Of a DNA stretch of 64,000 nucleotides, positions 26,798 to 56,599 are shown piece by piece. Position 1 is the first letter of the stretch, and every line of letters starts with the position of its first letter. The notes beneath the pieces were generated by a model, which saw only the letters and a list, made by a program, of their open reading frames with translations, made no database searches and had not been told where the DNA came from. Made by a program: the position numbers and the translations under genes. The stretch comes from Eleginops maclovinus (lineage: Eukaryota; Chordata; Actinopteri; Perciformes; Eleginopidae), in assembly GCF_036324505.1 (NCBI RefSeq), contig NC_086364.1:16308148-16372147 (forward strand), written 5' to 3'.

Positions 26798-29016
26798 TCA
26801 GTCAGTGACCAAAGTGCACACGTTACTGTTGTATCTCAAGAGCTGAATGCGTTCGAAGTAATCGTCGGTCAGAAAGTTTCTCTGTGAGGTGACCAGGTTG
26901 CCTTTCTGACTGAAGAGACGCTGGACGGGGGCCGTGGATGGCAGAGTTGTGTTGTATTTTAAGAAGAGCTGTTTCATTCTGGGGAAGTCCTGAAGGCACT
27001 CTAGGCTCTTCCCCGTTCCTTCCACATACTTGCGGATTTCCTCCATCACTCCCCGTTGCTGGATCTGAATGGCAGGCTTCACAGACCCGTAGCTGAAGAA
27101 GTCATCTTCCGTTTCAATGGTGTTTGACGAGTTCCGGCTGGTGTTTGCCTCGGTAATGTTGCCGGGGTCCATCTGGGCTGCCTCTGTAGCCAGCAGCGCG
27201 CACATCTCCTCCCTGTCAGAGGCAGCCATCCACAGCAAACGAAACTGAGGAGTCGTTGCTGTTGCAATCTTTGCTTCTGTGCTGGCGAACAGCTCCTGGA
27301 ACCGCAAATCAATAGCCACCACGATGGCGTTGATGACCCCGCTTAAGTAATTAGCAGAGTCTTTCTGCTCATTTAGCTTGTTCTTCAGGCTGAGTACGGT
27401 CGGGATAACAAGACCCAGGTAACATTTCTGCTCCGCTTGGAAAAGTTCAAGTGCAAAAGCGAGCGGGTGGAACACTGTCACATATTCTTTCAGGAAGGCC
27501 ATCTCCTCTGGCTGCATGCGCGGGACCTCCAGCCGGGCGCACAACTCTGTCAGCTCCCGCTCAGAGAGGGAGACGATTTTCTGCACAGCACAGTACTCCA
27601 CATTCCAGCGTATGACAGCCGGAACAACAAGAGCCATCTTTCCAATCTCCTCTGCTGAATCCATACCGACCTGGAGATGGTGGCATTTGTTCCAGATGGC
27701 GTACACCTTGGCCATTGTGCTGTAATGTAGCTGGCACATGGGCCCCTGGGACACAGCCTGCCAGAAGTCCTCAGTGACAATCAGCTCCAGGGTGTGTGAG
27801 GCACAGCGCTGCACAGTGGGAAGAAACAGGAGCATATCCTGCTCTGGCTCACCCTCAAGGACGGTGCTCACATTCTCATAGAAACCAATGTCATCATCAC
27901 TTTCTTTGCTGTCCACTGCAAACTCCCTGAACACGCTGATGAAGGGGCTGCCATTATCAGTGACTGTGGTCTGAACTTTACTTTCAATATTGTACGCCAC
28001 ATGGATGTCATGTATGCGTCCAGCAATGGTGTCGTGCGTGATCCTGCCCTGCAGCCGTGCAAACCCCAGAGCCGCAGATTTCCTCTCTAAAGAGTGTTTG
28101 TCGATCCAGTGGCAGGTCATCCCGAAGAAGCTCCTGCTGTTGGCTGTCCAGATGTCAGCCGTTGTGCACACATACTGGATGTTGCTGAGTTTGTCCATCA
28201 GCTCTTCCCGCATCCTGGAGAAACCCTGGTCCACCTTTGTGAACAAGGTCACTCTGTCCATGGACCTAAGCCCTTCAGTTAAGCCGGCAACCAGCTTCCT
28301 GAAGCCAGGTTGCTCCAGTACGTAAAATGACTGGCAATCCTCCACAATGAAGTTGAAAATCAGCTCATCTATTTTTGTTTGGGTCATGCATTTAGAGATG
28401 ATTTCTGCTTTTAGTTTTTTTAGTTGGCAGTGCCTACTCTCCTCACCGTTATACTCTTCTTTCTTCCTCCCCCTCTTCACATCAGGCCTGGCTTCGCAGC
28501 CCAAGTGTGTTCTCTGCAAGACAAAACGCCAACATGTTAATGGTAGGAGGCGTGTCATTTTTCCTCGTGAGTTTTATGTTCCGAGTTCTCATTTAACTTT
28601 ATATGCAATAATAAAAACTCAAAATACCACTTGTAAAAGGGTTGCTTTTTTTCAGCAAATTTGAACACAAAGACCCTCCTGCGCCTGGAGTTGTAATCTA
28701 CATGCAGCTATAATGTAACGTTATTCATCACGAGGGTAGCTCTGCATTCATTGACGCTTTCAAACATTAACATGAAGGGGAACGGGAAGTCATCAGACTC
28801 TGTGTAACTTACGTCTAAATGCTTCTTTAGGTTTGATGTGGAGGTTTTCGACGTGGATAGCAGATTTACCCTCGGCAGACATAGATTACACTGGACGATG
28901 ATATTTTTTCCTTGATCTGCCTTGTACGTGAAATGGTGGCGATAACGCCAAGTATGCATGGCCGATTTGATCTCGACGCTGCTTTCATTGTGATCAACCT
29001 CCATTTCGGAAATCAT
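26798..29016 (-). CDS. BED-finger, hAT-transposase-derived protein (candidate domesticated gene)
   Basis: Two exons, 29016-28813 and 28513-26798, with donor GTAAGT and acceptor TTGCAG in phase 0, encode 639 residues without a stop. Splicing completes a BED zinc finger: Cys43 and Cys46 in exon 1, His66 at its end and His71 in exon 2 (H-x4-H). The rest is a hAT transposase (RNase H-like fold): first Asp188 in TTADIWTA, second Asp254 in TTVTDNGS, C305-x2-H308, R370-W371, and a C-terminal dimerisation block at about 590-630. The third catalytic residue, Glu in SERxFS of active hATs, is Gln599 here (APVQRLFS). No terminal inverted repeats were found. An intact frame with a lost catalytic residue suggests a ZBED-like co-opted DNA-binding protein (inference). 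The alternative is a young copy with one lesion. Another ATG at 29004 could also serve as start. Confidence 0.82.
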
Positions 29017-29175
29017 CTCTGTTGTTATCGACGTCTTGAAATATAATAAAAGTAGCGTAATCCGATTTAGTAATCGTGATTACACGTAAAGTAACGATTG
29101 CGGTAGAGAAATCCTCCTGAAAAGGGGCAGGCCTTTGTTCAGATGTTGGCCAGAAAAGCAACAAGGAGCAGACAG

Positions 29176-29262
29176 TGACGTCACAGTTTACTCCAGCACA
29201 GGCGCATTGATAGTCGCATATCCATTGAGTGAATGGGCACAGTGTAGCATTGCGCATGCGCG
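29176..29262 (-). promoter_or_regulatory. CRE and NRF1 motifs upstream of the BED/hAT gene
   Basis: A perfect TGACGTCA lies at 29176-29183 and a perfect NRF1 palindrome core (TGCGCATGCGCG) at 29251-29262, 160-245 bp upstream of the start codon, with no TATA box. This combination is typical of vertebrate housekeeping promoters. Promoter function is inferred. Confidence 0.55.
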
Positions 29263-29419
29263 TTATACTCAGGGGCATTTTATCATGACGTGACTGTCCT
29301 CTCCTTGGGATTTCTTTTCTCACATCCATGGTAATGTGTCTCTGGTAGTACTTTTACCGTCGTTTCCTTTTTCTCAGTCCTGCTGCGAATTGGCGCCACC
29401 ATCAGGGCTGCGGAAATAA

Positions 29420-31500
29420 AAACAAGGTTTTATATTAATAGATTCATTATATCAAAACCATCCTGTTAGTTATAGTTCATCAGTTATACAAATAGAGAAA
29501 TCATTGTATGACCAAACCTGTTGGCACCAACATTTTTTGGCTGGTTTTATAGACTTTTATCAAATGAAAATATTTCCTCTGACATAAAACCTTCTTCAAC
29601 TGATGATATCTTTATTTGTATTAACCCACTCAAAGAACGTGTTCCTCTGATTGAAACGTCACTTTGAATTTACTGTGCAGACTTTTACATTGCATCTGCT
29701 GAAGGTGGAAAGTTTCTCTTTGTTAATTTGAAGTATAAGTTTACATCTGGACAGTGCTAAAGTATGTCATTTTTATAAAGTTGTAGCCTCTGATGCACAT
29801 AAACACTGGAAATGTATTTTACAGTAGTTTCTCGTATCTAATAACAAAACAGAAACAAATAATGATATGCCTCAACTTTTTTGTAGTTTACAATCTTGAA
29901 TTTGATGGAGGAAGAATGAATAGGTAACATATCCAAGCAGACTATTTGCATTTGTTTTAAAATATGCCTGGAGGGGATTTTAAAGATTAAAATAAATGTG
30001 CATTATTGTGGTGTTCATTCATTCATCTGGCAGCATGGAATCTCTAAAAAGGCAGTCACCCACCATTAGGAATGAAATCAAGAGAGACAGATCCACTGAG
30101 AAATAGTTGGCTAGCAGTAGAAACAGCTTCACAAACAACCAGACATTTTCTTAACCTCATACTTATCTCCACTCCTGCTCAGGCTACTTTGCCAAGCATT
30201 ATTTTCATTTTATTATCAGGGCGTCCTCAGGTGGTTTCCTTTTTTTGAAAGCTCCCTTTTCTATCAATGCTCCACATTTTAATTTGACAAGCACAAAAAA
30301 AAAAAAGCCTTTCTCTTTAAATTGAAATGCAGGGGGAATCAAACCTGCCTGCTGGTCAGATTTCTGCTGAAACCAGTCTGGCAGTGCCATTCAGAGATGT
30401 TTTCTAGCAAGCCAGAGGCAGCTTGCCAGTCTAAGCCATCCATTAATGTGTTTCCCGGTTAGTTTGAAACCTTCCATCTGGCTCAGAGATGAGGCATATC
30501 TTTAATCTGTTGTTCACATGGGGATAATTAGCATTGTTGCATGTTTCATAAACCAATTTGTGAGCTGCATGATCAAAGGAAGAATCAGGGGAAGGAAAAG
30601 TTTGTGTATGTCTGAGCGCTGGATATTTAGTAAGTTATTCATTGGTTTTCCTCCAAATGTTTTGCTACATTGATTTTATACAGTAATGAGACACACATTG
30701 CTAGTCAAACCTTGTTTGGCTGTGCAACAAGTATCTATCACAGAATCAGAACCAGTTTTACTACCAAGTAGGTTTACACGAGGAATTTGCTTTGGTGGTG
30801 CATACAGAGACACAGAAAGAAGCATACTAACCAAAAAAAAAAACAATTCTAAAAGCTAAGACGATTGCAACAAATGAAAAATAAAGACAATATTTACTCA
30901 AAATATAGTTATGTAGGAAACTGAGTGCAGTAAAATGTAATCAAATATAACAATACTATATACCATATTCAAAGTAGAGAGTAATGCTGATTTAAACAAA
31001 GAGGTAGCATGGAGCAGAAATATGCACCATGTTGAGCAGGATTTAAATTATTTAAAATAACAAGATATTGTTTGCATGATGTGATGTGTATTAATGTAAT
31101 TAATTCATCTATCCCTCATCATCCATCTATTTAGTTTATATATGCTCTCCTGTAAAGATATTGAGGAATCCTTAGTTCCCGTGTGATTTACAGTGTGATA
31201 ACATGCACTCACCAAACATCTAATTGCTTTTTTAAAGCTCTGTTCCATGGGGGATCGGTTGTTTGGCGTTAGCGCACCACAAATAAGCACCCTTGTGTCA
31301 AAGTATCTCATTATTTCAATCCCCCACCCCCACCATCCTCGTGACAGCTGACTCAGAATTTGGTAATATTCATAGCTTTTGAATTCAGTGGAGAGTGTCC
31401 AAATGTCTCAGCTGAGAGACTTATACATGTTTATTCCCCAAAGATTCTACATGTTTTAAATGAATTAGTGATCCAATTGTAAAGTTGTTTTCTTTCTTTG
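29420..31500. other. Intergenic, upstream of cacng4
   Basis: No coding exon recognised. A short fragment at about 30741-30830 resembles a common dispersed teleost repeat end (CAGAATCAGAACCAGTTTTA, then GTAGGTTTACACG) and ends in an A-rich run. The rest shows nothing identifiable. Confidence 0.45.
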
Positions 31501-31993
31501 TTCAACAGCACCATCATTGGTTAGATTTGGTAAGGGTGGGGTCTCACTTTGGAGCCGTTGACGTATCCTCTTTGGCAATGGGTTTTAACAGAGGCGTAGT
31601 CAGTTTAGTAACAGAGAAAAGTGTTTTGAGGCGATGGTAAAGGGGGAAAACGGAACACTGAACTGGTGAGGAGGTTTGAAGTGTTCTAAATTTGTAAACG
31701 ATGTTGCAGTCGTGCTTCCCGAAGCGCTTAAAACCTGTGTGGAGCCTCCGGAATAGGCACAACTGGTGTCCTCTCACCGCTGCAACCAGTATGTTTTGAG
31801 CATCAAGTGAGCGTTTCAGATAATATTCCTGATCCCCTTTCCGTTTCTTTTGCTGGGCTACACTTTTCTTTTAGCAGAGTAGCAGAAAGTGCACGAATCT
31901 AAACCTAAAAAGTATGCCCAAACCTTCCGCGCCCTGACGCGCTCCTCTGAGCGCATGTTGGACCGGTGAGCGTCTGGACTAGTATGAAGCGCC

Positions 31994-42675
<10,682 letters not shown>

Positions 42676-43789
42676 GGGACATGTTGCTGCTGAACTGAGG
42701 GTCAGTCTGTTGGAGCCTGAGTGCTTGTGATAGCCTGTCAGAGGCATAGAGGCAAAGTTTTACTAAAAAGGGAAAGATGACAGTCAGACATACAGAAAAT
42801 GAGCGAATTTACAGGACATGAGAACCATTTATCTGCCTAAAGGGAATCATCAAAGCAGAAAAGAGTTAGAGTCTGTGCTGTAGCTGATTGAAATCGATGC
42901 GATCTGTCAACTGAAATGCTTTAAGGAGCAGCAGCGTGAGGATGAAAACCTTTGATTGTGTAATAGTTACTAAACATTGAGGGTGTGATGTGTTGATGTG
43001 TGCCCATCAGCAGTATGCTACCTGTAAATTATTCAACAAGGTGCTAAATTGAAATGTTCTCTTCAACTTGAAAGTGTTCCATTTGTGTGTGCAGTTAAAA
43101 TGTGGACGCCTATTTGTATTGTGTCCTCATAACCAGTTTGGTTTTGCCTTGTACTCTAATTTGATGAAAGAGAAAAACAGCAATGTCATTTATAATAGTG
43201 ACTGACCTTTTAAACAAACGTAATTATCATTATTTTTTAGCTTTTTTCACGAGTGTATGGTTTGGGGGCCAGTGTTTTCACAAATGATTGACTTGCTGAG
43301 TTGTAATGTACTAAATGTTCAGTATTTTTAACAGAATGTACAAACCGACTATTCTGTCCTCCAAACAATATGAAAGGTTTTGTCTCACTCGCCATCCTAG
43401 CCTCATATTTATTATTCTCTGACATTTTTCAGTGAAACTAAATGCCGGTGGAGCACCGCTGTTCAGCCACTTCTTTTGATCCACTTCCACATCAGTCAGC
43501 TATTCTTCCATCACCCCCCCCCCCCTCGATGGATGTGACATTGTGTATGTGCCTGTCACAAGAGAAGAGCAGCTGATAAAAAAAAAGGGGGTGACCGGAA
43601 CTGTGAAAACGGCACAAAGGTCAGCACTTCCCTTTGCTCTGAATGAAAACACCAAGAGTGTTGAATGGATTGGATCCAGACGGGGAATCTTTGTCACAAC
43701 GCCTTTGGGTCCATCTGCTCCCCCTCCCATGTTGAGTAGAGGACTCAGACAGAGGCAGAGGGAGCTGTCTGCATCTGTGTCCCTGAAGG

Positions 43790-43845
<56 letters not shown>

Positions 43846-44372
43846 ACGCGTGCGCACGTGCGTGTGTGTGTGCGTACCGTCGCGCTGAATGTCCATCACT
43901 GCTCTTTCTTTTAGTTCTCTCAGGAAACATTGTGTTGTCGTGGCAGGGATGAACACTTTTGAGGTCCTCTCCCTTCTGGTGGCAAGGCTGGGAAACGAAC
44001 CAATGAAAAAGATAAACCTGGTCAAAATGATTTTGGAAAAAAATGCCATTTATTTTTTGTAAATGCTGTGAGTGTTTGCTTGAGCTTGCTCCAACAACCA
44101 GCTGGATTGTTTTTGTTTTTTTCAGTCTTAGGGCTACTCAGTTGGTTCTGATTTGGCAAGCGAGCTCACTTAACCACAACATCGTATTTGATTGTATTTA
44201 GTGTAGTTTGATATCCCATTAGAGGTACTACTGCCAGGCTAAAAGAAAGCCATCATCAGTATGATCCATTGTAGAGTGTAGATCTGACACTTTTATATCA
44301 GTTTGGGTGCAAAATCCAAATGTGTTTGTTAGTAATGTAAAGCTGTAAAGTTGTATATAGAAGTACAATAAA
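42676..44372 (+). other. 3' UTR of cacng4 with poly(A) signal
   Basis: About 1.7 kb between the stop codon and an AATAAA at 44367-44372 followed by A-rich sequence. Other signals could be used earlier; none is clearly better. Confidence 0.55.
43791..43877 (+). repeat. (TG)n plus CG-containing alternating tract in cacng4 3' UTR
   Basis: 54 bp of perfect TG followed by CACGCGTGCGCACGTGCGTG and more TG, giving about 87 bp of almost unbroken purine-pyrimidine alternation. Confidence 0.92.
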
Positions 44373-44460
44373 AAACATTGAATGTGCAACAGAGGTTTCA
44401 TTCATTATTTTACTCAATGTCTCTGTAACTTTAGCTTAGGTTGATTAAGTAAAGTATTCA

Positions 44461-44640
44461 TAACAATATCATTTTGACCTTATGAGGTTAAATATGAGGT
44501 TTCATCCTGATGGGCGCATGCATGTTTTTACCAAATTTCATGGCAATCCATCCAATGGAAGTGTGTAAATGTATATTTCAGTCATCAAGTGGTGGATCAA
44601 CCAACCAACAAACTGACATTGCTACAGAGGCATGGCTAAG
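44461..44640. repeat. Dispersed teleost repeat fragment
   Basis: Includes CCAAATTTCATGGCAATCCA, TATTTCAGTCATCAAGTGGT and CCAACCAACAAACTGACATT, motifs of a widespread fish interspersed repeat. Boundaries approximate. Confidence 0.5.
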
Positions 44641-44649
44641 ATACAACAA

Positions 44650-47400
44650 AATCAGTCATGAAATGTTATTTACCAACCCTCCTGTAATGTATAAAGAATA
44701 CAGGTCGAGATTTGTTAGATATTTCAAAGATTTATGCCAAATCATTACAGCCAAAAGCCTTCCCTGAGCTTGATTTCCACTGAAGACCTCTGATTGCAGA
44801 CCTTCATTCATATTTCTGTGGCTGACCTTTTCTGAGTCCTGAACGCCTCTTCAGACTGAATCACTGTCATCTGAGAATGAGTTATTAGCTCCTTCAGCCT
44901 AAGAGCCGTCGCATTGTTTGGCATAACGCTGATGGCAGCACTCTTTGATCAAAAATGTTAAAAGGTTGTCTCAGAGAGGTGTCACATGAAAAAATAAAGC
45001 CAACAATCGGCAGCTGTTTCAATCAATGAGCAGACAGCTTTGGTTTGTGCACATATTGAATAAAAGAGAGCACAAAGGACAGAGAAAAAGGACTACTCAG
45101 CCCAGGCTCAATCCTTTTAACTTCTCAAGGTTGTTGCTGTTTTCAGAGTTTAAAAGCCCTGCGTTATATACCTGGTTATATCAAGGAACACCAGTATTGC
45201 AAGGGTGCTTTATATATATATTTAAAAAAAGAAGGCATTGCCCTGCATGATATCTGTAAATATGCTGCTGAATTATTAATTTGGTATACGAGGAGCTGTT
45301 AGTCTAGCTGGGGAAATTATGAAAGTGATCTCTGATGTTGCAGTACAACAGCTGACACCTAATTTCATTTTTTTTCCAATCTTTGCTCATTAAATCTCAA
45401 TTCACCGTCCCTCATCACCTATCCTGTGCTTCATGTTGATTGACGGCCAAACAGGTCAGAGATGGGAGGATGGCGTCATTATGTATGTAACTGATAACGT
45501 TGTTTTAGAGAAGATTATTAACATGACCCTCATAGAGATGGCCTCAGGGTTTCAGGTAATCTAATTCACGTTGAGTAATGATGCCTGTCATTACCAAATG
45601 AACACAGTCGGGTCCCTCTGAAGGCTGTGCAATATATTCGGTTATGGGTAAAATTAGCCTCAGTTAAAGTTGTTTTTCATCCTGAAATAAAATTCTGACA
45701 GGGGATCTGGATGCTGTAATCGACATGAATCACTGCTGCGTTTATGTGTCAATCCTGCTTTCAATGGGAGTGATTTTGTATTTTTCTGTTATTGTTCCTG
45801 TACTGAAAAGCTTGCCGTGTGATCTCAGAGACTGATGGAGAAGCTGTTGTTTTCCATGTTGACATGAGGTGTGTGAGACACTTCGTTGGTAGCGTGGGAC
45901 CAATCGGCCACACTTTGGACTAGTGCATGGAGACTCTACAGTTGTTAGATGTTCCTGCAGTTACCAGGAGACAAGAATGAAGCAGGTCAGGGGGTCACAA
46001 AGACACTATTATTACCTGCTTAGAGACAAGCGGTTTCTCTCACATCCTCCTCCTCTGGGAGAAAAGGCAGTTTGGCTGTAAATGTTTTCAGGAGGAATGT
46101 GATAATGAACACAACTGTCTCTCATCTCGTTTTTTATAGGCTTGTGATTGAGGTGATTGTCTCTGATGATCAATTTTCTGGTTCAGTTAGCTACTAATGG
46201 TGTTTACAGAAAGCCCTTTTCTCTCTCATAATAAATACATTTTGTGAAAAGTGTTAGGGATCAGGATGGGAGTGTTGTTATTGTGCAAATATGTTTTATT
46301 CACACACACTGATAAGACAGAAAACAAGACAGAAAAGACTTTCCCTTTGTATCTTACCTTGGCTCAAACGTCTTTCCAGTTGTAGTATAAAAAATCCAGA
46401 TCTGTGTGAGTGTTGTCAGCGTTGAAAATGGGCCAGAGTCCTTCCTAAAATGGGGCACATGGTTTATAAAAAGCCTACCCATTTACTCAAGTATTTCATA
46501 GGGAAAAGGTTGATATTTCCTTTGAGATGAATCAAGATTTAGGGAATTAAAAGTCCTTTACAATTAAAAAAAGCACAGAATCAAACATTTGTGTGCAACA
46601 TACAGCTTGTCATAGCCACTTGTATGATTCAAATGCAAGTTGATGTACATTCAGGAACATTAAGAAGACCAATTTTATTAAATTAAATGTATAAAGTTAT
46701 CTCTCTACTGTGCTGAAGAGCTTATTACACCTTTGTAATGTAAACATCATCTCTTAAAGGTCCTTTGCAGAAGCTATTTCTCTGTTTTTCTGAATCTGGA
46801 TCAGCTGCATCAGGTGGGACCCTTGTCTCTAGCCTTAAGTGCTGATTGGCTGAGTAAGTAGATCAGCTCATCCAGACGACTTCTAATATAGTAGACCAGC
46901 TCCCCACCACCCCACCCCTTGTTAACTCCCCTGGCACACAGTGCATGAGACAATTCAGCTGAATGGGACAATATAAAAGAGACAGAAAATGTTTTAGATA
47001 AATTATTCATAATCTGAGTATTTGGCTTGGCGATTAAATATAAAAGAGTGCTGTCAATACTTGCTGAAAGTTTAGATTAAATGTTGGAGTTAGACGACTG
47101 GAACATTCTCAATAAACTGTGCTTGAACTTTCAACTTGTCCGACCTTGACCTGACCCTTGTGGACAGAACTGCTTCGATAAATAGGTGTGATAGGTGTAA
47201 GCGCTTCCCTGTACATCATTTTGTAGCTAAATGGCCTCAACTCAGCAAAGACAACTTGGGAGGGAGAGGAAGCAGAGAGAGGAAGAAACTAGGGCAATGT
47301 TAACTGGCCCCTTTTTACCAAACATCAGGCGCAAAGCAGAGAAAGAGAAAGAAAGAGCGGTGGACAGGAGAGAAGCGAGGAGAGGACTTCAAGAGTGAAG
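44650..47400. other. Intergenic, cacng4 to cacng1
   Basis: No coding exon recognised. Two TATAAAAG strings (46972 and 47039) and tandem T-box-like half-sites (47184-47200) lie upstream of cacng1. The rest shows nothing identifiable. Confidence 0.45.
47184..47200 (+). promoter_or_regulatory. Tandem T-box-like half-sites upstream of cacng1
   Basis: AGGTGTGA at 47184-47191 (the T-box half-site) is followed directly by AGGTGTAA at 47193-47200, about 345 bp before the start codon. Function not shown. Confidence 0.3.
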
Positions 47401-47540
47401 CTGTAGACAAGACGGGGAAACCTCTGGAGTCAACACCCGTTGTCTAGTCAAACAACACAACCTTGACTCTCCACTACCCGTGTCAGACACACGTGCAAAC
47501 GCGTGCATGTGCACACACTTTGAACACATTTCGAGCAATC

Positions 47541-55435
<7,895 letters not shown>

Positions 55436-56568
55436 CCACAGGTGATACAATGCCTGAAAGCCTGGGTAAAACAGACAACAAATACATTAACACCTTTAGC
55501 CCTTTAACTGCATATACTATCCCACAAATGTATCCTTAATGCAAGTTGTTTTCTTAAGCATAATTAGTTATTCCCACCTTCCTTGTCCATTGAGTTTAGT
55601 TTATGTTAGTAAAATACTATAACCAACTTGGAGAGACTTATGATAGCTAACCAGCCGTAACAAAAGGTTCACTTTATCTTTACAGGGTAAAGCAGTGATT
55701 ACATGACTTGTTTGGAGACCTATTCCCTTTTCATGTGTTTAAGACCCGAGGAATGGTTGAGTAACATCTGAGACTAAAGAGTCCTCTGCCAAGCAGAACC
55801 AAGACCAAACTGATCTTTTTATACAAAGTCCATATGTGCTTATCAATTGTTTCGGGCTTTGGTTTTGTTATATTATGCCAAACAAACAATGCCATAGTGA
55901 TAGACAATCAAAATGTAATGTTAATGATCAATCCGATCAGTCTTTTCTGTAGCTGTCTTTCAAATGGAAGTACAATTAAGTTCTGTTCAATACTGGACGA
56001 TATTAATCTTAAAGAACACAGTATGACAACAAGCAGGCCAGACATGATTAAACCTCCATACCTTAATTATTCAATACAAAAGACCAGGCAAGTTTGAGAC
56101 AGAAAGACTGGTTCGAAACTGGTGTGCTATTGAAAAGGAAACGCTTTGTTTTAAGTGCAGCAGTGGGTCATTGTAATGGGTTCTTCTCACTGCAACCTCT
56201 TGTTTTCTCAAAGGACTTTCTAAAAACAATCTATACCATTGATTGTCTATAGAGGAACACTTGCCAGATCTACAGCAGTGTTGATCAGTCATTTATTTCA
56301 GGTCAGTGTCCAGGACCTCTGGTGTCTTAAGTCCAGGACCTCCAATCCATTATCGTCTACAGCGTTTGCTAAACTGTAGGGTTATGCTTTAAATATTGAT
56401 AACGGTTCTCTGCTTAAAAAAGATTACAAATATACAAAGGAAGTTTGGATAATAATTGACCATTTGATAAACATTACCCAATCCCAGCTAACACTAACTC
56501 ATAATCAATAAGTAAGAAACTTGCCACCTAACTGTGGGTTGTGAGGCATATCCTTTTCATAAAATAAA
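55436..56568 (+). other. 3' UTR of cacng1, probable poly(A) signal
   Basis: AATAAA at 56563-56568 is a plausible end, and a further AATAAA lies at 57698-57703. The true 3' end cannot be fixed from sequence alone. Confidence 0.4.
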
Positions 56569-56599
56569 TCTTTAATGTTTGGGGGGGGGTTTTAATAAC

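Noticed and set aside
27990..28325. Plus-strand frames over the transposase-derived gene
   Set aside because: Shadows of the 639-codon minus-strand gene, which carries all recognisable hAT motifs.
26500..29420. Terminal inverted repeats around the intact BED/hAT gene
   Set aside because: I looked for CAG-starting inverted ends and 8-bp duplications on both sides and found no convincing pair. Very diverged ends cannot be excluded by eye.
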